64,000 bases of DNA from Arion vulgaris (taxonomy: Eukaryota > Mollusca > Gastropoda > Stylommatophora > Arionidae), in NCBI GenBank assembly GCA_020796225.1, contig CM036753.1:68480365-68544364 (forward strand), written 5' to 3'. Position numbers and translations under genes: made by a program. How positions within the stretch are numbered: position 1 is the first letter of the stretch; each line of letters opens with the position of its first letter. Below are positions 10,540 to 21,344 of this stretch, one piece after another. The notes under the pieces were generated by a model, which saw only the letters and a program-made list of their open reading frames with translations, was not told the DNA's origin and searched no databases.

Positions 10540-10690
10540 GGTGGCGTCTGTGGCTTAGGGGATAGTGACTCGGTCCCCCGACTTTCTGAGTTCGAATCAC
10601 GTTGGGGACAGTTTGGTTACAATTTGTTTCGTGTGGATTTTTACCAAAGGACGATGGAAAAAAAGGTTTACCCAGCCCGTATATACAATA
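10540..10690 (+). mobile_element. SINE family E, 5' part
   Basis: tRNA-like head GGCGTCTGTGGCTTAGGGG with B-box-like GAGTTCGAATCACG, followed by CAAAGGACGATGG. Matches copies at 52978 (+), 24875 (-) and 59825 (-). The body after the ACGATGG block is lost. Confidence 0.7.
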
Positions 10691-10858
10691 ATAGAATACT
10701 GTCGAAAATCTACTGAATACAATAATGGGATACTGTTGTATATCTACTGAATACAATAATGGGATACTGAAATATATCTACTGAATACAATAATGGGATA
10801 CTGTCGTATATCTACTGAATACAATATTGGAATACTGCGTATATCTACTTAATACAAT

Positions 10859-12355
10859 AATGGATACTGAAGTCAGAACTCGACCGCATAGGTAGATGGT
10901 GCGATGAAGCAGTAGCATTGGTCAACCCCACAAAAGCAGCGGTGACATGGTTCTCTTTAAACAACTGCATCGTTAACACTCCAACACCATCTGTGGTTTT
11001 GTGTTCAGAGGTGGTGGAGCGATCTCAGTCTATGTAATACCTGGGGTTGCGTTTTGATCGTAGTCTAGCTTTTACGGAACACATAGCTCATATGATAATA
11101 AAGGCGAGGAAAGGTTTGACTGCGATGAGGGTAATGGTTGCGGCGGATTGTGAGCAGCGCCATCTTTGTCTTTTATACCAGGGTCTGACCCTTTCTGTGC
11201 TTGAGTATGCTCTGGCGATCCTGACTCTCAGTCATAGTCAGACAGAACGACTGGAAAGAATACAGAACGAGGCGATGCGCATTATACTTGGGTGCACTAA
11301 AGACACGTCGTGCAAGGCGATGCGCTATCTACTTGACTATCCTACTATGGAGTATAGAATACTGATGAGCCGTGCACGAGCATACCTTCGAGTCAATGCT
11401 GACACACAACATCCTCTGCACTTGGAAATAAAGAGACAAAAGGAAATAGGTTAAAAAGAGGAAAATCTTGGATGGGTCAGGCCGAGGACTGTATTGAACA
11501 GGTGTGTACACTTGAAGACATTGATCCCGGTGAAGAATGGATACCAGTGCCAACAGGAATCGATACATGTTTTTCTGTATGCATCAAACTTGATAAAGAA
11601 AGCAGACAAGACAACCCACTTGTCGTGGAGGCAGAAGTTCAGGTATTAATTTCTGAGAACGCATCTGAGCATGATGTAATCATTTATACGGATGGTTCGG
11701 TGATTCGACATGTGCGGAGCTCGTGGGCTTTCACTGCTCAGGTCGGAGGTGATGTTGTGAAGAAAGACAGTGGTGATTTTGCCGTGACTACGAGCAGTCT
11801 CACTATGGAAATCAAGGCGTTACTAAAGAGATGGTTTGGCTGGAATCACAGACTTTTATGTATGCATGTTTTCTCAGTGACTCAATGAGTATGCTCAGGA
11901 AAATTGAAACAGGATGGACTAGGAGACATTGGATGGAGTCGCTGGTGAGGTCTAGGCTGACAAAGATCACTTTTATTTTTGTGCCAGGGCATGCAGGTGT
12001 AAGGGGAATGAACGTGCGGATAGGCTTGCAAGTATGGCTGCTGTACAAAGCGGGCGAGCAATGGACCAGGCTGATATTATAAATTCCTTAAGGGAGAGAG
12101 GCCGTGTACATGATTCAAGTAATAGCGGTGAATCTACAACTCTAACCAGACTGCAAGAACTCAAAGTTAAGTGTGGTGTAGCTCAACAAGAACGCTATGC
12201 TGGCAGACAAAGAAGAATGGTAAACCAACAATGAACCGGTGTCGTTAGTCGCCACACGCTGATGGACATACTGAGGGAGAGATCGGAGCACTTATGGACT
12301 AATTTGTTCGACGTGCAGTGATGGTGATTCGACGACTAAACTAAAATGGATACTG
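10859..12355 (+). mobile_element. RNase H-bearing LINE fragment (lineage N), 11-bp target duplication
   Basis: A 1475-bp insert (10870-12344) is flanked by AATGGATACTG at 10859-10869 and 12345-12355. It holds the end of a reverse transcriptase, a linker, an RNase H domain and a C-terminal tail. That order is typical of I/Nimb/R1-type LINEs; which clade is not decided here. 5' truncation removed the endonuclease and most of the polymerase. Confidence 0.88.
10870..12240 (+). pseudogene. Reverse transcriptase C-terminus plus RNase H, frame-broken
   Basis: Polymerase end: NPTKAAVTWFSL, then YLGLRFDRSLAF in the 135-residue frame from 11047, with ERIQNEAMRIILGCTKDT. RNase H: IIYTDGSVI (first Asp), LTMEIKA (Glu), SDSMSML (second Asp) and IFVPGHAG. 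The last Asp motif (expected ERADRL) is garbled at 12010-12030. At least one in-frame stop (near 11035) and several frameshifts make it non-functional. Confidence 0.82.
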
Positions 12356-12450
12356 CAGTATATCTACTGAATATAATAATGGGATACTGTCGTAAATTTA
12401 CTGAATACAATAGAAGACTACCGTACATCTTCAACTGAATATGTTAGGAG

Positions 12451-13374
12451 ACAGTCTAGCAATAGGTTTATGATTAGTTTGATAATGTTTCTTCTGTCAG
12501 ATGGCTTCTACTGTGTTGACTTCCATATTTTCTTCTATGATATAGACAAATTTGTCCTGCGATAGATCTTATTTAGCTTCATACATCAAATTGAAACACA
12601 ACTGTAGTTCGATACCAGAATTCGAAGATCATAACCACCGCTATGTGGGCTCGCCGATCAGTCATATATTGATTCTTCTCCCGTCGGCACCAGAAAATGT
12701 TCAACTGTCCTCGAAACGTGAGAATATCAATCCCCCTCTTATTTTTCCCCACCAGTTTTATCCTCCCAAACGACGAACCGTTTCCGAACACACAATCCTT
12801 CTCAATACATAATCTTCTGCACTGTATTTGTTGTTGCCCCATTCCCCAACCGCTATGACCAGCATGAGCGAGATCACATTAGATATCCCATTTATCTGCT
12901 CGCCCGTCATCATTGCCCTCAATCTCTAAAACCCCTCTGATCTGATTTCATATACAGACAAGTACCTCTCTCTCCCATCTTTACATTATTATCCTGATCA
13001 CATTATCTCTGTCCCCAATGTTCCCCCTTTTAATCCGACTTCTAAAACCACTCCTGGGATTTGTGAGTAAATCTCGCGTCACCGGTGACCTCTCGGATGC
13101 AATATAAAGTTCAGAATCGAGCTGGACTCTCATAGATGAACGTATGACCATTGTGTATGTGCATCAACATACAACAGTGACCACCGATTTCTCAACACTG
13201 ATACTCTTGTTTATATTGAGGTCGCTATCTTTTGTAAGTACATGTACTTCTATATCTATATTTTCTTAGTTTCTTTTTATTTTAATATATTTCTTTTCTA
13301 CTTGATGCAAACTACATTTTTATTCCATTCCCTAAATTTGTGTCCAATTTTAGTAGTTTGTATATTATGCAAGA
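12451..13374. other. Stretch without recognisable features
   Basis: About 920 bp, likely low-copy. Small open frames on both strands near 12552-12842 overlap each other and show no domain. Confidence 0.4.
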
Positions 13375-13641
13375 CTTCAAATTCGTGGTCTCTATGGCGA
13401 AGCGGTTAAGGCGTTTGCCAGGCGTTCTAAAGGGTGTGGGTTTGAATCCGGACCGAGCCACATGTGCAAGTTTTTATGGAGATCCCTAGGATTGTTGCTG
13501 GACTTCCGAAGTCCGTGCTTTTTGCAACACTCTCAGTAGATGGCGTGCCATTTCTGCCGACAGGGACGGAGCAGTACAGAGAAACCCGGTGCAATGAAGT
13601 CAGTCATTTTGGGTTAGACATCTTAAGTCTTCAAATTTGTG
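13375..13641 (+). mobile_element. SINE family B, target duplication present
   Basis: Head GTCTCTATGGCGAAGCGG with B box GGTTTGAATCC, body CCTAGGATTGTTGCTGGAC and the GTGCCATTTCTGCCGACAGG block. CTTCAAATTCGTG (13375-13387) and CTTCAAATTTGTG (13629-13641) flank it with one mismatch, so the copy has aged slightly. Confidence 0.85.
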
Positions 13642-13871
13642 TCTGTAAATCTTTGAGTTTGCTTGTCACATTTACAAACTTGCTCCGTTTCTCAACATTT
13701 TATGCAAAGTTTATTCCAAGTTTGCTATAATCGCATTTATTCATTGTCTATTAACATTTTTGTCAACGTACGTGTCAAATAGTGTGAATACATTGATTTG
13801 AATGTTCATTATTAGATTAAGTATGGGCAATATTTTATGTTGCATCGATAGATTAAATCTTGTGCAGAAAT

Positions 13872-13882
13872 ACAAACACACA

Positions 13883-13925
<43 letters not shown>
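13872..13925. repeat. (CA)n(GA)n microsatellite
   Basis: A (CA)n run of about 14 units directly followed by a (GA)n run of about 12 units. Confidence 0.95.
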
Positions 13926-14039
13926 GTGTTGGATTAATCCGCGGATCGAAAGATCAGATCTCATGTCAAGACATTGATTTTATGAAGCATTATAAGATTG
14001 GATCAAGTGGAGACGTTGATTTACGATGATATGTGGGAC

Positions 14040-15190
14040 TGAGTCAAGTTTCTAGATATTGATTTTATAACTCATTGTAGGTTAAGATCAAGTTTCTAGA
14101 TATTGATTTTATAACTCTAGGTTAAGATCAAGTGAAGATATTGATTTTATAACTCATTGTAGGTTAGGATAAACATCATCATAATCAAGTAATTTGTCCT
14201 GAGCAGAACTTTGCCACCCCAACAGTCCTCAGAAATTTATCTCTCTCACAGGCCAGATGTCCCGCCTCTCGTAGCTACCATGTTCAAACCATCAGGTACA
14301 TCCTGAATCAATCCATCTTCTCCGTGGTCTTCCTCTTCTTCTCTTTGCAGGTATGTCTCCTTCCTTGATGGTCTTCTCCAGTCCTTCATGTCTTTTATAT
14401 GTCCAAAATATCTAAATTTTATCTTTCTTATTTGTAGCATCAGCCAGTTTTCTTTGATTTTGAGTTCTTTCTAGATAGATCTATTTGTTCTCTTCTCTGT
14501 CCATGATATCCGAATGACTCTTCTGTAAGACTTATATTCAAAAGATTAGGATAAAAAAGAGACATTGATTTTATAACTCAATCAAAATGAAGATATTGAT
14601 TTTATAACTCATTGTAGATTAGAATCATAGTGAAGGTATTGATTTTATAACTCATTTTAGATTAGAATCATAGTGAAGATATTGATTTCATGACGATTTG
14701 TAGATTAGAATCATAGTGAAGGTATTGATTTTATAACTCATTGTAGATTAGAATCAAGTGAAGATATTGATTTTATGACGATTTGTAGATTAGAATCAAG
14801 TGAAGATATTGGTTTTATAACTCATTGTAGATTAGAATCAAGTGAAGATATTGGTTTTATGACGATTTGTAAATTATAATCAAATGAAGATATTGATTTT
14901 ATGACGATTTGTAGATTAGAATCAAGTGAAGATATTGGTTTTATAACTCATTGTAGATTAGAATCAAGTGAAGATATTGATTATATGACGATTTGTAGAT
15001 TAGAATCAAGTGAAGATATTGGTTTTATAACTCATTGTAGATTAGAATCAAGTGAAGATATTGGTTTTATGACGATTTGTAAATTAGAATCAAGTGAAGA
15101 TATTGGTTTATAACTATTGTAGATTAGAATCAAGTGAAGATATTGATTTTATACGATTTGTAGATTGAATCAAGTGATGACATTAATTTT
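14040..15190. repeat. 42-bp satellite with an alternating two-unit order
   Basis: Units share GATATTGATTTTAT and TTGTAGATTAGAATCAAGTG. Two versions alternate over long stretches, one with AACTCATTG and one with GACGATTTG, giving an 84-bp higher-order period between about 14690 and 15110. The array is split by a LINE at 14174-14545. Confidence 0.93.
14164..14555 (-). mobile_element. LINE tail (lineage L) inserted in the satellite, 10-bp target duplication
   Basis: TTAGGATAAA occurs at 14164-14173 and 14546-14555 around a 372-bp insert. Minus-strand frame at 14246-14440 reads RYFGHIKDMKDWRRPSRK, then a charged helix, then TRGGTSGL. Plus-strand CATCATCAT at its left edge is the (ATG)n tail. 5'-truncated. 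Confidence 0.85.
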
Positions 15191-15625
15191 TCGATGTATG
15201 TCAAAGTTAGGTTAGTGAAATATTTATTATAATTATTGTTGATTTCATTATGTGCTGGCGTTGATTTTTGACGATTTTAAAGATTGGAGCAAGTGTACAT
15301 TGATTTTATGATGTATGTAAAGTCTCAGGTGGTAATATCGATTTTATAATGCAATGACTATTAGATCACTTTGAAACATCGACTTAGTCGCATCTACAGA
15401 TTCGGATGCATGAAACATCGATTTTACGATGCATCTACAATGTAGATGATGAAACTCGATTTTAGACGCATACATATTAGATCCTTTAAACATCGATTTA
15501 GCGCATTAGATTCGATTCATGAAACATCGATTTTACGATGCATCTACATTGTAGATGACATTGAAACATCGATTTTACGACGCATCTATAGATTAGATTG
15601 CATTGAAACATCGATATTTTGACCC
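15191..15625. repeat. Diverged block of the 42-bp satellite
   Basis: From about 15330 a related period persists as TGAAACATCGATTTTACGAT plus GCATCTACA-GTAGATGACA units, strongly diverged from the main array. Between 15190 and 15330 the period is barely visible. It looks like an older edge of the same satellite. Confidence 0.7.
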
Positions 15626-15729
15626 TTTGATAGAGTTAATCTTGTCTAGAAAAAAAATGTATTTCGCATCGAAAAATTAGGACAAATAAACAGTGATCTT
15701 ATGTAGAAGAGGTTTTTTTAGTCATCATC

Positions 15730-15975
15730 TTCAGAAAAAAGCTTGTCCTGAGTAGTCCCCATGCTAGTCCACAGATCCTGCGAGACAACCCCAATCTGAG
15801 TAGTGCGAGAATGGAGACCTGGCCAACAGAAACAACTCTAAAAGACAAGCTATGAGGGAACTGGTGAAGACCTCAAGCGCACCGCCCTGTTTATGACACA
15901 TACTGGAGTAGCCGCATAGCAGAAGTTGATTGCGGAAGAAGAAGAAGAAGTAGTAGTAGTACAATCAAAGAGAAA
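15730..15975 (+). mobile_element. Possible retroelement 3' end with (GAA)n(GTA)n tail
   Basis: Sequence running into GGAAGAAGAAGAAGAAGTAG resembles the tails of other retroelements here. A frame gives a short AMRELVKTSSAPP stretch but nothing diagnostic. I did not find a second copy, so this is tentative. Confidence 0.3.
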
Positions 15976-16375
15976 AGAAGAGTTCACATAAATGGAGATC
16001 TGGTAGCAGAAATGAAGGAATGGAAACAAGAACATCAAAAAAGGATAAGACAAATGAAAGGAAGTAGCGACGAGAAAATACAAGGAAAAGTGAAAAAGTG
16101 AAAATGAAAGAGGTAAATAAGACAAATATCGGAGTAACGGAATATATAACAATGGAACAGCGACAACAATAGGGGCACTTTAGCAAGATTTTATTTGGAA
16201 GAGATATATTTAAAAAAAAAAAAAAATAGTCTGAAGTTAAATCGTTTTGGCATTAAACAGCCTATAAAATATCGCTGTTACGTACGTTACATAATCACGC
16301 GATAAATTGCGTTAACTGTTCACTGGTGATGTGCGAATAGCTATTCGTTACTCGAATCCCTATTCGGATAGCCCG

Positions 16376-16632
16376 TACGTTGCCGGGGCTCTCAGGGAAA
16401 GCAAAGAGGGTAACACTGCAACCTACAAGATGTTTCGAAAGAAGCGACTGAGGTAAGGACCTAGGGAAGCTACCCTAGTAAATAAAAAGCGTCGCAGAAA
16501 TCGTATGTGCTTGCCTACTTACTTGTAGGCGCATAACTGGCACAACGTACAATCGCTCTTAGGCTCAGATCACATACAAAACACAAACAGTGGTTAACAA
16601 GTGGTCGATATCAAGCGTTCGAAGAAGATTCC
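16376..16632 (+). mobile_element. SINE family R2
   Basis: Starts CCCGTACGTTGCCGGGGCTC, carries a mutated core (GATGTTTCGAAAGAAGCGAC), then GTAAATAAAAAGCGTCGCAG, ACGTACAATCGCTCTTAGGC and a short GAAGAAG end. Full length for the family. Confidence 0.8.
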
Positions 16633-16684
16633 CTATTATTGCTTGTATCGGCAAGGAGCTGTGAAGAAGTAATCGTTATTTCTC

Positions 16685-16868
16685 CACTACAATTAAAGAG
16701 CGTACCCTATTTTTGTTTAAAGCAACGCATAAACCGAATGTGCTGGGCTATGGATCTGTATGCGCCCAACCGGTACAACGAGCTAAAGCTCTAAGGCTCT
16801 AATCTCATAAAGAGCACAAAATAATGTCAACAAGTGGTTGATATCAAGCGATCGAAGAAGATTACTAT
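16685..16868 (+). mobile_element. SINE family R2, 5'-truncated second copy
   Basis: Diverged 3' two-thirds of R2 with CCGAATGTGCTGGGCTATG and GTCAACAAGTGGTTGATATC, ending CGAAGAAG. It lies just downstream of the fuller copy at 16376-16632. Confidence 0.65.
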
Positions 16869-16879
16869 AATATCACTAG

Positions 16880-17222
16880 AATTAATTGATTGATTGATTC
16901 ATAGTGCCATCATCATTGCACTTCGGTGAGTTACCATGTGTGTTCCGAGCGTTTTCTTACACAGGAATATCTCAGCGACAGTACACGAAATCCGTAGCAC
17001 AAACAACGATCACCAATGTAATTTAGAAAATGGTGAAGATATTTTTGTAGGAATTTTATTTTAAAACAATTTTAATGAATTCTGTCCTGGCAGCGGCTTT
17101 CCAGCCTACTCTTCTCAATTTTGAACTGCCAATGGTTCTTTTACATGCTCAAATTGAACACGGGATCTAATTTTTATCGTCCGTCTCCGATAAGACTAGG
17201 AGCTCGTTCTCATCGAGCAGGA
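16880..17222 (-). mobile_element. SINE family C, 5'-truncated
   Basis: Minus-strand copy: the plus-strand TTGATTGATTGATTCA is the (TCAA)n tail, followed by CATCATCATTGCACTTCGG and the CACAGGAATATCTCAG block, ending near GGAGCTCGTTCTCATCGAG. The tRNA-like head is missing. Confidence 0.78.
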
Positions 17223-17605
17223 AAAATATCTCATTAGCTCCATGAGGGAGCAACCAATTACCTTTAAAACAAGAGGCGAGCACCTAGCTTCTATGCTACA
17301 GAAACCCCCTTCTAGAATTAACTGCTTGCGGAGAATCCAAGATAATAATATCTCAACCTTTTGGACTGTCATTAATAATGTATAAATTTCCATTTGCAAT
17401 GTAGATAGCATCACTGTGCCGTCAGCATATTGTATTTGCATATCTTGTCATCATGCATATTGCTCATGTATTTCTTTTCCTCCAAATAAAAATAGGATAC
17501 CACAAAACTCCTTTAATCCGCCTTCTCTTACATCTTTCATATTTTCGGAGAATTAATCAGATACAGGGGCAGAATGATCCTTGCCCGACTCTATATATTT
17601 TGATA
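17223..17605. other. Stretch without recognisable features
   Basis: About 380 bp with no identified domain or repeat match. Confidence 0.4.
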
Positions 17606-17609
17606 TGAT

Positions 17610-17917
17610 TCGATATAGACACCACGTGTTGGGAATCCCTGGCGCAAGATCGCCAAATGTGGCGCTGTAACATAACAAGAGAAACCCGCATAGTTGAGAA
17701 TCATCGTGCCGTTGAGGCACAGAGAAAACGAGCTGCATGAAAATACAAAACACACAACACCCACATGTCTAACCTTAATCATGTGTGCCCCACCTGTGGT
17801 AGGGAATTGTGTTCTTTGATTGGACTCTATAGTCACCTCCGCACATACCAGAGAGGTGCAACAACACACGTCGGAAGCTGTCGTCATCATCGCTATCGAT
17901 GGACGGTTATTATTATA
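17610..17917 (+). mobile_element. LINE 3' end with C2H2 zinc-finger tail (lineage Zf)
   Basis: Reads WESLAQDRQMWRCNITRETR, NHRAVEAQRKRAA, stop, then HVCPTCGRELCSLIGLYSHL and RTYQRGATTHV. Order and motif match the segments at 1-190 and 58795-59750. It ends GGACGGTTATTATTATA, directly at the TA where a mariner inserted. Confidence 0.75.
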
Positions 17918-19295
17918 CGAGGCGTGTTCAAATGAAAACGGACTTGTGGATTTATTTAAAAAGTATCATACGCAAATTAACAGTTTCAACGGAATTAAAC
18001 AAAGCAACACTTGTAAATAAGAATGCACATGGGTTCATCAGAAAAATCTCCGTATGCATTTAGGCAAGCATCCCACTGTTTAGGTAGACGTCGAATGCCG
18101 TCCGAGAAAAAGGTGCGTGGCTGCTCACTGAACCATGTGGTCACCGCTGTCTTCACGTCTGCGTCGCTGTTGAATCGCTGTCCCTTTAGTGCTTTCTTCA
18201 ACGGTCCGAACAAATGGAAATCACACGGGGACAAATCGGTACTATAGGCTGGGTGATGAAGAACTTCCCAATTCTTTTTGCCAATGTTTCCTGCACAATT
18301 TTGCGACGTGCGGACGAGCGTTGTCAGCAGATCTTGCACAGCCAGGTCAGGCGCATATTGTTGCAACAGAAGAAGCCATAGACTTGCTTGATAAAGCAGT
18401 ACTGACTGACCGTCGTTGGAGCATTCGTTCGCTTGCAGAAGAATTCCATATGTCAATTGGGACAGCCCACATGGTTGTTCGGAAGAAATTGAACTATCGG
18501 AAGGTGTGTTCACAGTGGGTCCCACGGATGTTGACTGACCACCATAAGGAAGAGCGGATGGGGTGGAGTTTGAACCACTTGATGCGTTACAGGACAGAGG
18601 GTGATGCATTTCTGTGAGCATTGTGGCAGGTGATGAATCGTGGTGCCCACTATGAACGAGCAGCAAAATTGACAGCATGCAATGGAAACATCCAGGTTCA
18701 CCAAAACCCAAAAATTCAAGACACAGGTTTCTGCTGGGAAGGTTATGGTGACCTACATTTTTGACCATGAAGGGCTTTTGTGGCCGATTTTAAGAACTGG
18801 TGTCAACATCAATGCCGCCATTATAAAGACACTTTAGACAAGCTGCATAAGGCCATCAGGCTAAGCACTTAGGCAGCTTTCTCAAGGTGTGATTCTTCTC
18901 CACGACAACGCTCGTCCGCACGTCGCAAAATTGTGCGGAAACATTGAAAAGAAAAATTAGGAAGTTCTTCATCACCCAGCCTATAGTCCGATTTGTCCCC
19001 TGTGATTTCATTTATTCGACCGTTGAAGAAGCACTAAAGGGACAGCGATTCAACAGCGACCGCACGAGCGTGAAGACAGCGGTGACCATGGTTCAGTGAG
19101 CAGCACGCACCTTTTATCGGACGGCATTCGACGTCTACAAACAGTCGGATCTTCCCTAAATGCAAGGAGATTTTTTTCTGATGAATCAGTGCATTCTTAT
19201 TTGCAAGTGTTGCTTGTTTATTCCTTGAAACTGTTAATTTGCGTATTGATATCTTTTAAATAAATCCAAGTCCGTTTCATTTGAACACGCCTCTA
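17916..19295 (+). mobile_element. Fold-back mariner: inverted copy of its own 3' end replaces the 5' end
   Basis: The element (about 17918-19293, flanked by TA) has a left arm 17918-18325 that is the reverse complement of its right arm 18904-19293. Both begin at the outer edge with GAGGCGTGTTCAAATGAAA. Between them lies plus-strand transposase sequence. The true 5' end of the gene is absent, so the copy is a rearranged derivative with ~400-bp inverted repeats. Confidence 0.85.
17995..18960. pseudogene. Mariner transposase (DD34D type), rearranged
   Basis: Plus strand from 18326: helix-turn-helix region RRWSIRSLAEEFHMSIGTAH, first catalytic Asp in SIVAGDESWCPL near 18630, and second Asp in VILLHDNARPHVAKLC near 18890. 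On the minus strand of the left arm the third Asp lies in STDLSPCDFHLFGPLKK, followed by GQRFNSDADVKTAV and an intact C-terminus (17995-18325). Stops and frameshifts break the plus-strand part. Confidence 0.85.
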
Positions 19296-19361
19296 TATTT
19301 AATCACAATTAATCATATATTATAGAATATATGTTTTTAAATATATAAATATAATAATAAT

Positions 19362-19710
19362 TCCTCTCGTACCGTTATACGTTACATAGGGCCTGCAACA
19401 ATTTCTCCATACCGTTCTATCCTGGGCAACTCGCACAATCTCCTCCATGAAACAGGCCGATACTTCTTGTCTTTCTCAGCAAAGTTCGTTTCAGGGTCTC
19501 CCTATGGCGTCCTTTTTTCTCTTTAACCCCTTGCATCCCACTTCATTACCTGCTCTGATAATCTTTGATCATTTCTTCTCAAGTAGTGTCCAACATATCT
19601 CCATCTTCTCCTTTTAACAGTTGTTATAGTGGTTGACCAGACACTTCTCTGATTTAATTCCTTCTCCTGAATTCGTCCTATTTTCTGTTTATTATTTTTC
19701 GCAGACACAT
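19362..19710 (-). mobile_element. LINE C-terminal tail (lineage Z)
   Basis: Minus-strand frame 19523-19708 gives VKRRRWRYVGHYLRRNDQR then LSEQVMKWDARG. It continues to the shared 3' end, read on the plus strand as CCTCTCGTACCGTTATACGT. Matches copies at 21976 and 57358. Confidence 0.78.
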
Positions 19711-20775
19711 ATGTATATATAACATTGTTTTTAATATTATAACAGAGTGGTCTAAACCTTTATACTAAATTATAGTATATAATAACTTTGTTTTTTTAAA
19801 ATTAATATTGTTTTTATTTTATCAATTTTGTCATGGTATTTGGTGGATAAATAGAAGAATAGGTATAATTTCATAGACAGAAAAACAGACAAATAAACAA
19901 GTTTTAGGAAAACTAGGCATGAAGAAACAATTATTAAGAGAAATACAACAGTAATGATGTTGTTTCCTTTTTCCCCGCTGTTTTCATTTCTAAACAGGTC
20001 TCTTCTTGATTAGTAACGAGTACTAAGTAACGAGTTGTTACTACAAGGGTAACGAATAGTTTCATGTAACTGAAACGCCCATCATTGCTGCTCACATGGG
20101 ACTAGATATGGCACCAACCGTGATGTTTCTGTCGCATTTTGTTGGTGTTTTAATTATTTTTGCTATTGTAAACACTGTTTATGGCTTACGCTGTTGTTAT
20201 TTGTAACCAGAGCTCAACAAACGGACACAACAACAGCTTGCCCAGACCCTAGACTGGGTCATCTCGAGTTGTCTCCTCTGCGCAGACAACATGACATTTG
20301 TCTGGCCGTTGACGAGTACGGTCATGGCGATATGGGCTGATCTCAGTTTATCTTTCACAAAGCTTCTCCAATTTACTCACCAAAACTCCCTAGACCTTTC
20401 GAGGCTTCTGAAGCCGCTTGCCGCCAATCGGAACAAATATTTCAAGGATTCCTAAACAAATAAGAGAAATGGATTCGATTAGTACAGAAGATAACTGGTA
20501 CACAATGTCCGAACAAGAGTTGTCTGCCGTCGTTTTCACCATTATCTCCCCTGTTCACATCTATCTAGCTTGTCGAAATGGAAGTCCAGACGCTCATATC
20601 GATCGCTTCGTGATCCAAACGCAAACCTTTTCAGTTATCTCACGTTTGCGGGTGCTGCAGTTTTCCAGCACATTCGTTCAGTACTTCCTTCATATTTATA
20701 CAACCGATCACGTATACCAGATTTTGTTGTACACGCTGTACTAACTTGATGTACTTGATTACAATCAAATATTTA
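19711..20775. other. AT-rich stretch without a firm feature
   Basis: A ~45-bp patch near 19960-20005 resembles LINE lineage a. The rest, including a 108-codon open frame at 20418-20744, shows no domain I recognise. Near 20010-20060 short GTAACGAGT repeats occur. Confidence 0.35.
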
Positions 20776-20777
20776 GG

Positions 20778-20870
20778 GGGGTCTCTGAGACGTAGAGGTT
20801 AGCACGATCCATCAGTCAATCAAATAATTATTATAATTAAAATACATTGTTGTATCACGTCCGGCGTTTG
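20778..20870 (+). mobile_element. SINE family C, head only
   Basis: GGGGGGTCTCTGAGACGTAG is the family's tRNA-like start; a CAGTCAATCAAATAATTA tail follows almost at once. It is either an internally deleted copy or a remnant. Confidence 0.45.
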
Positions 20871-20954
20871 TTATCAAACTTTACTTACAGCCTTCATTTG
20901 AGCCTTTAAATATTTATAATTGATAAATTGATTTGATTTATATGACCATTATTA

Positions 20955-21340
20955 ATGTAATCATCATCAGGTGCCATGTCGGTTGGCGTAGGCGATCATG
21001 GACTTCCACAAATCTCTGTCCCTGGTATTGCCTATCATCTCAGATGTTGACGCTCTTTCGTGACTTAAAGTCAGGCTGTATAAATTGTTATCTCTCTTTC
21101 TTTCTCTGTCTCAGCTCCCTTCGATTTTACCAGTTGTTACAATGTGCTCTAAACCTCTCCTTCTCAGAACATGCTCGAAAAATAAGGACTGCCTCTTTCT
21201 TATATTGATAATAAGTTTTCTCTGTGTCTTGACCTCATTCATCACCTCCACATTCGCCATTCGAGCATTCCATGGGATTCTCATAATTTTTCTGTTTAAC
21301 CCCATCTCTGTCGCCTCCAAGTTGTTTCCATCTGTTTGTT
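20955..21340 (-). mobile_element. LINE C-terminal tail (lineage W)
   Basis: Minus-strand frame 21111-21353 reads MGLNRKIMRIPWNARMANVE, TQRKLIINIRKRQSLFFEHV, LRRRGLEHIVTTGKIEGS. It continues in broken frame to a DRD..W..MI-A motif at the left edge (GCGTAGGCGATCATGGAC). The copy at 23870-24294 matches throughout. Confidence 0.8.
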
Positions 21341-21344
21341 TACC

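Larger units (their letters stand above)
10690..12450. repeat. 34-bp minisatellite split by a LINE
   Basis: Units of the form GTATATCTACTGAATACAAT plus AATGGGATACTG occur about five times at 10690-10869 and resume at 12345-12450. The two blocks were one array before a LINE inserted at 10870. Units vary in CTGTC versus CTGAA. Confidence 0.88.

Noticed and set aside
16318..20110. One large hAT element with ends near 16325 (GATGTGCGAATAGC) and 20090 (CCCATCATTGCTG)
   Set aside because: The ends are only loosely complementary and no 8-bp duplication was found; the interval is a patchwork of other insertions.
20418..20744. 108-codon frame as a host exon
   Set aside because: No domain or conserved pattern recognised, and nothing on either side continues it.
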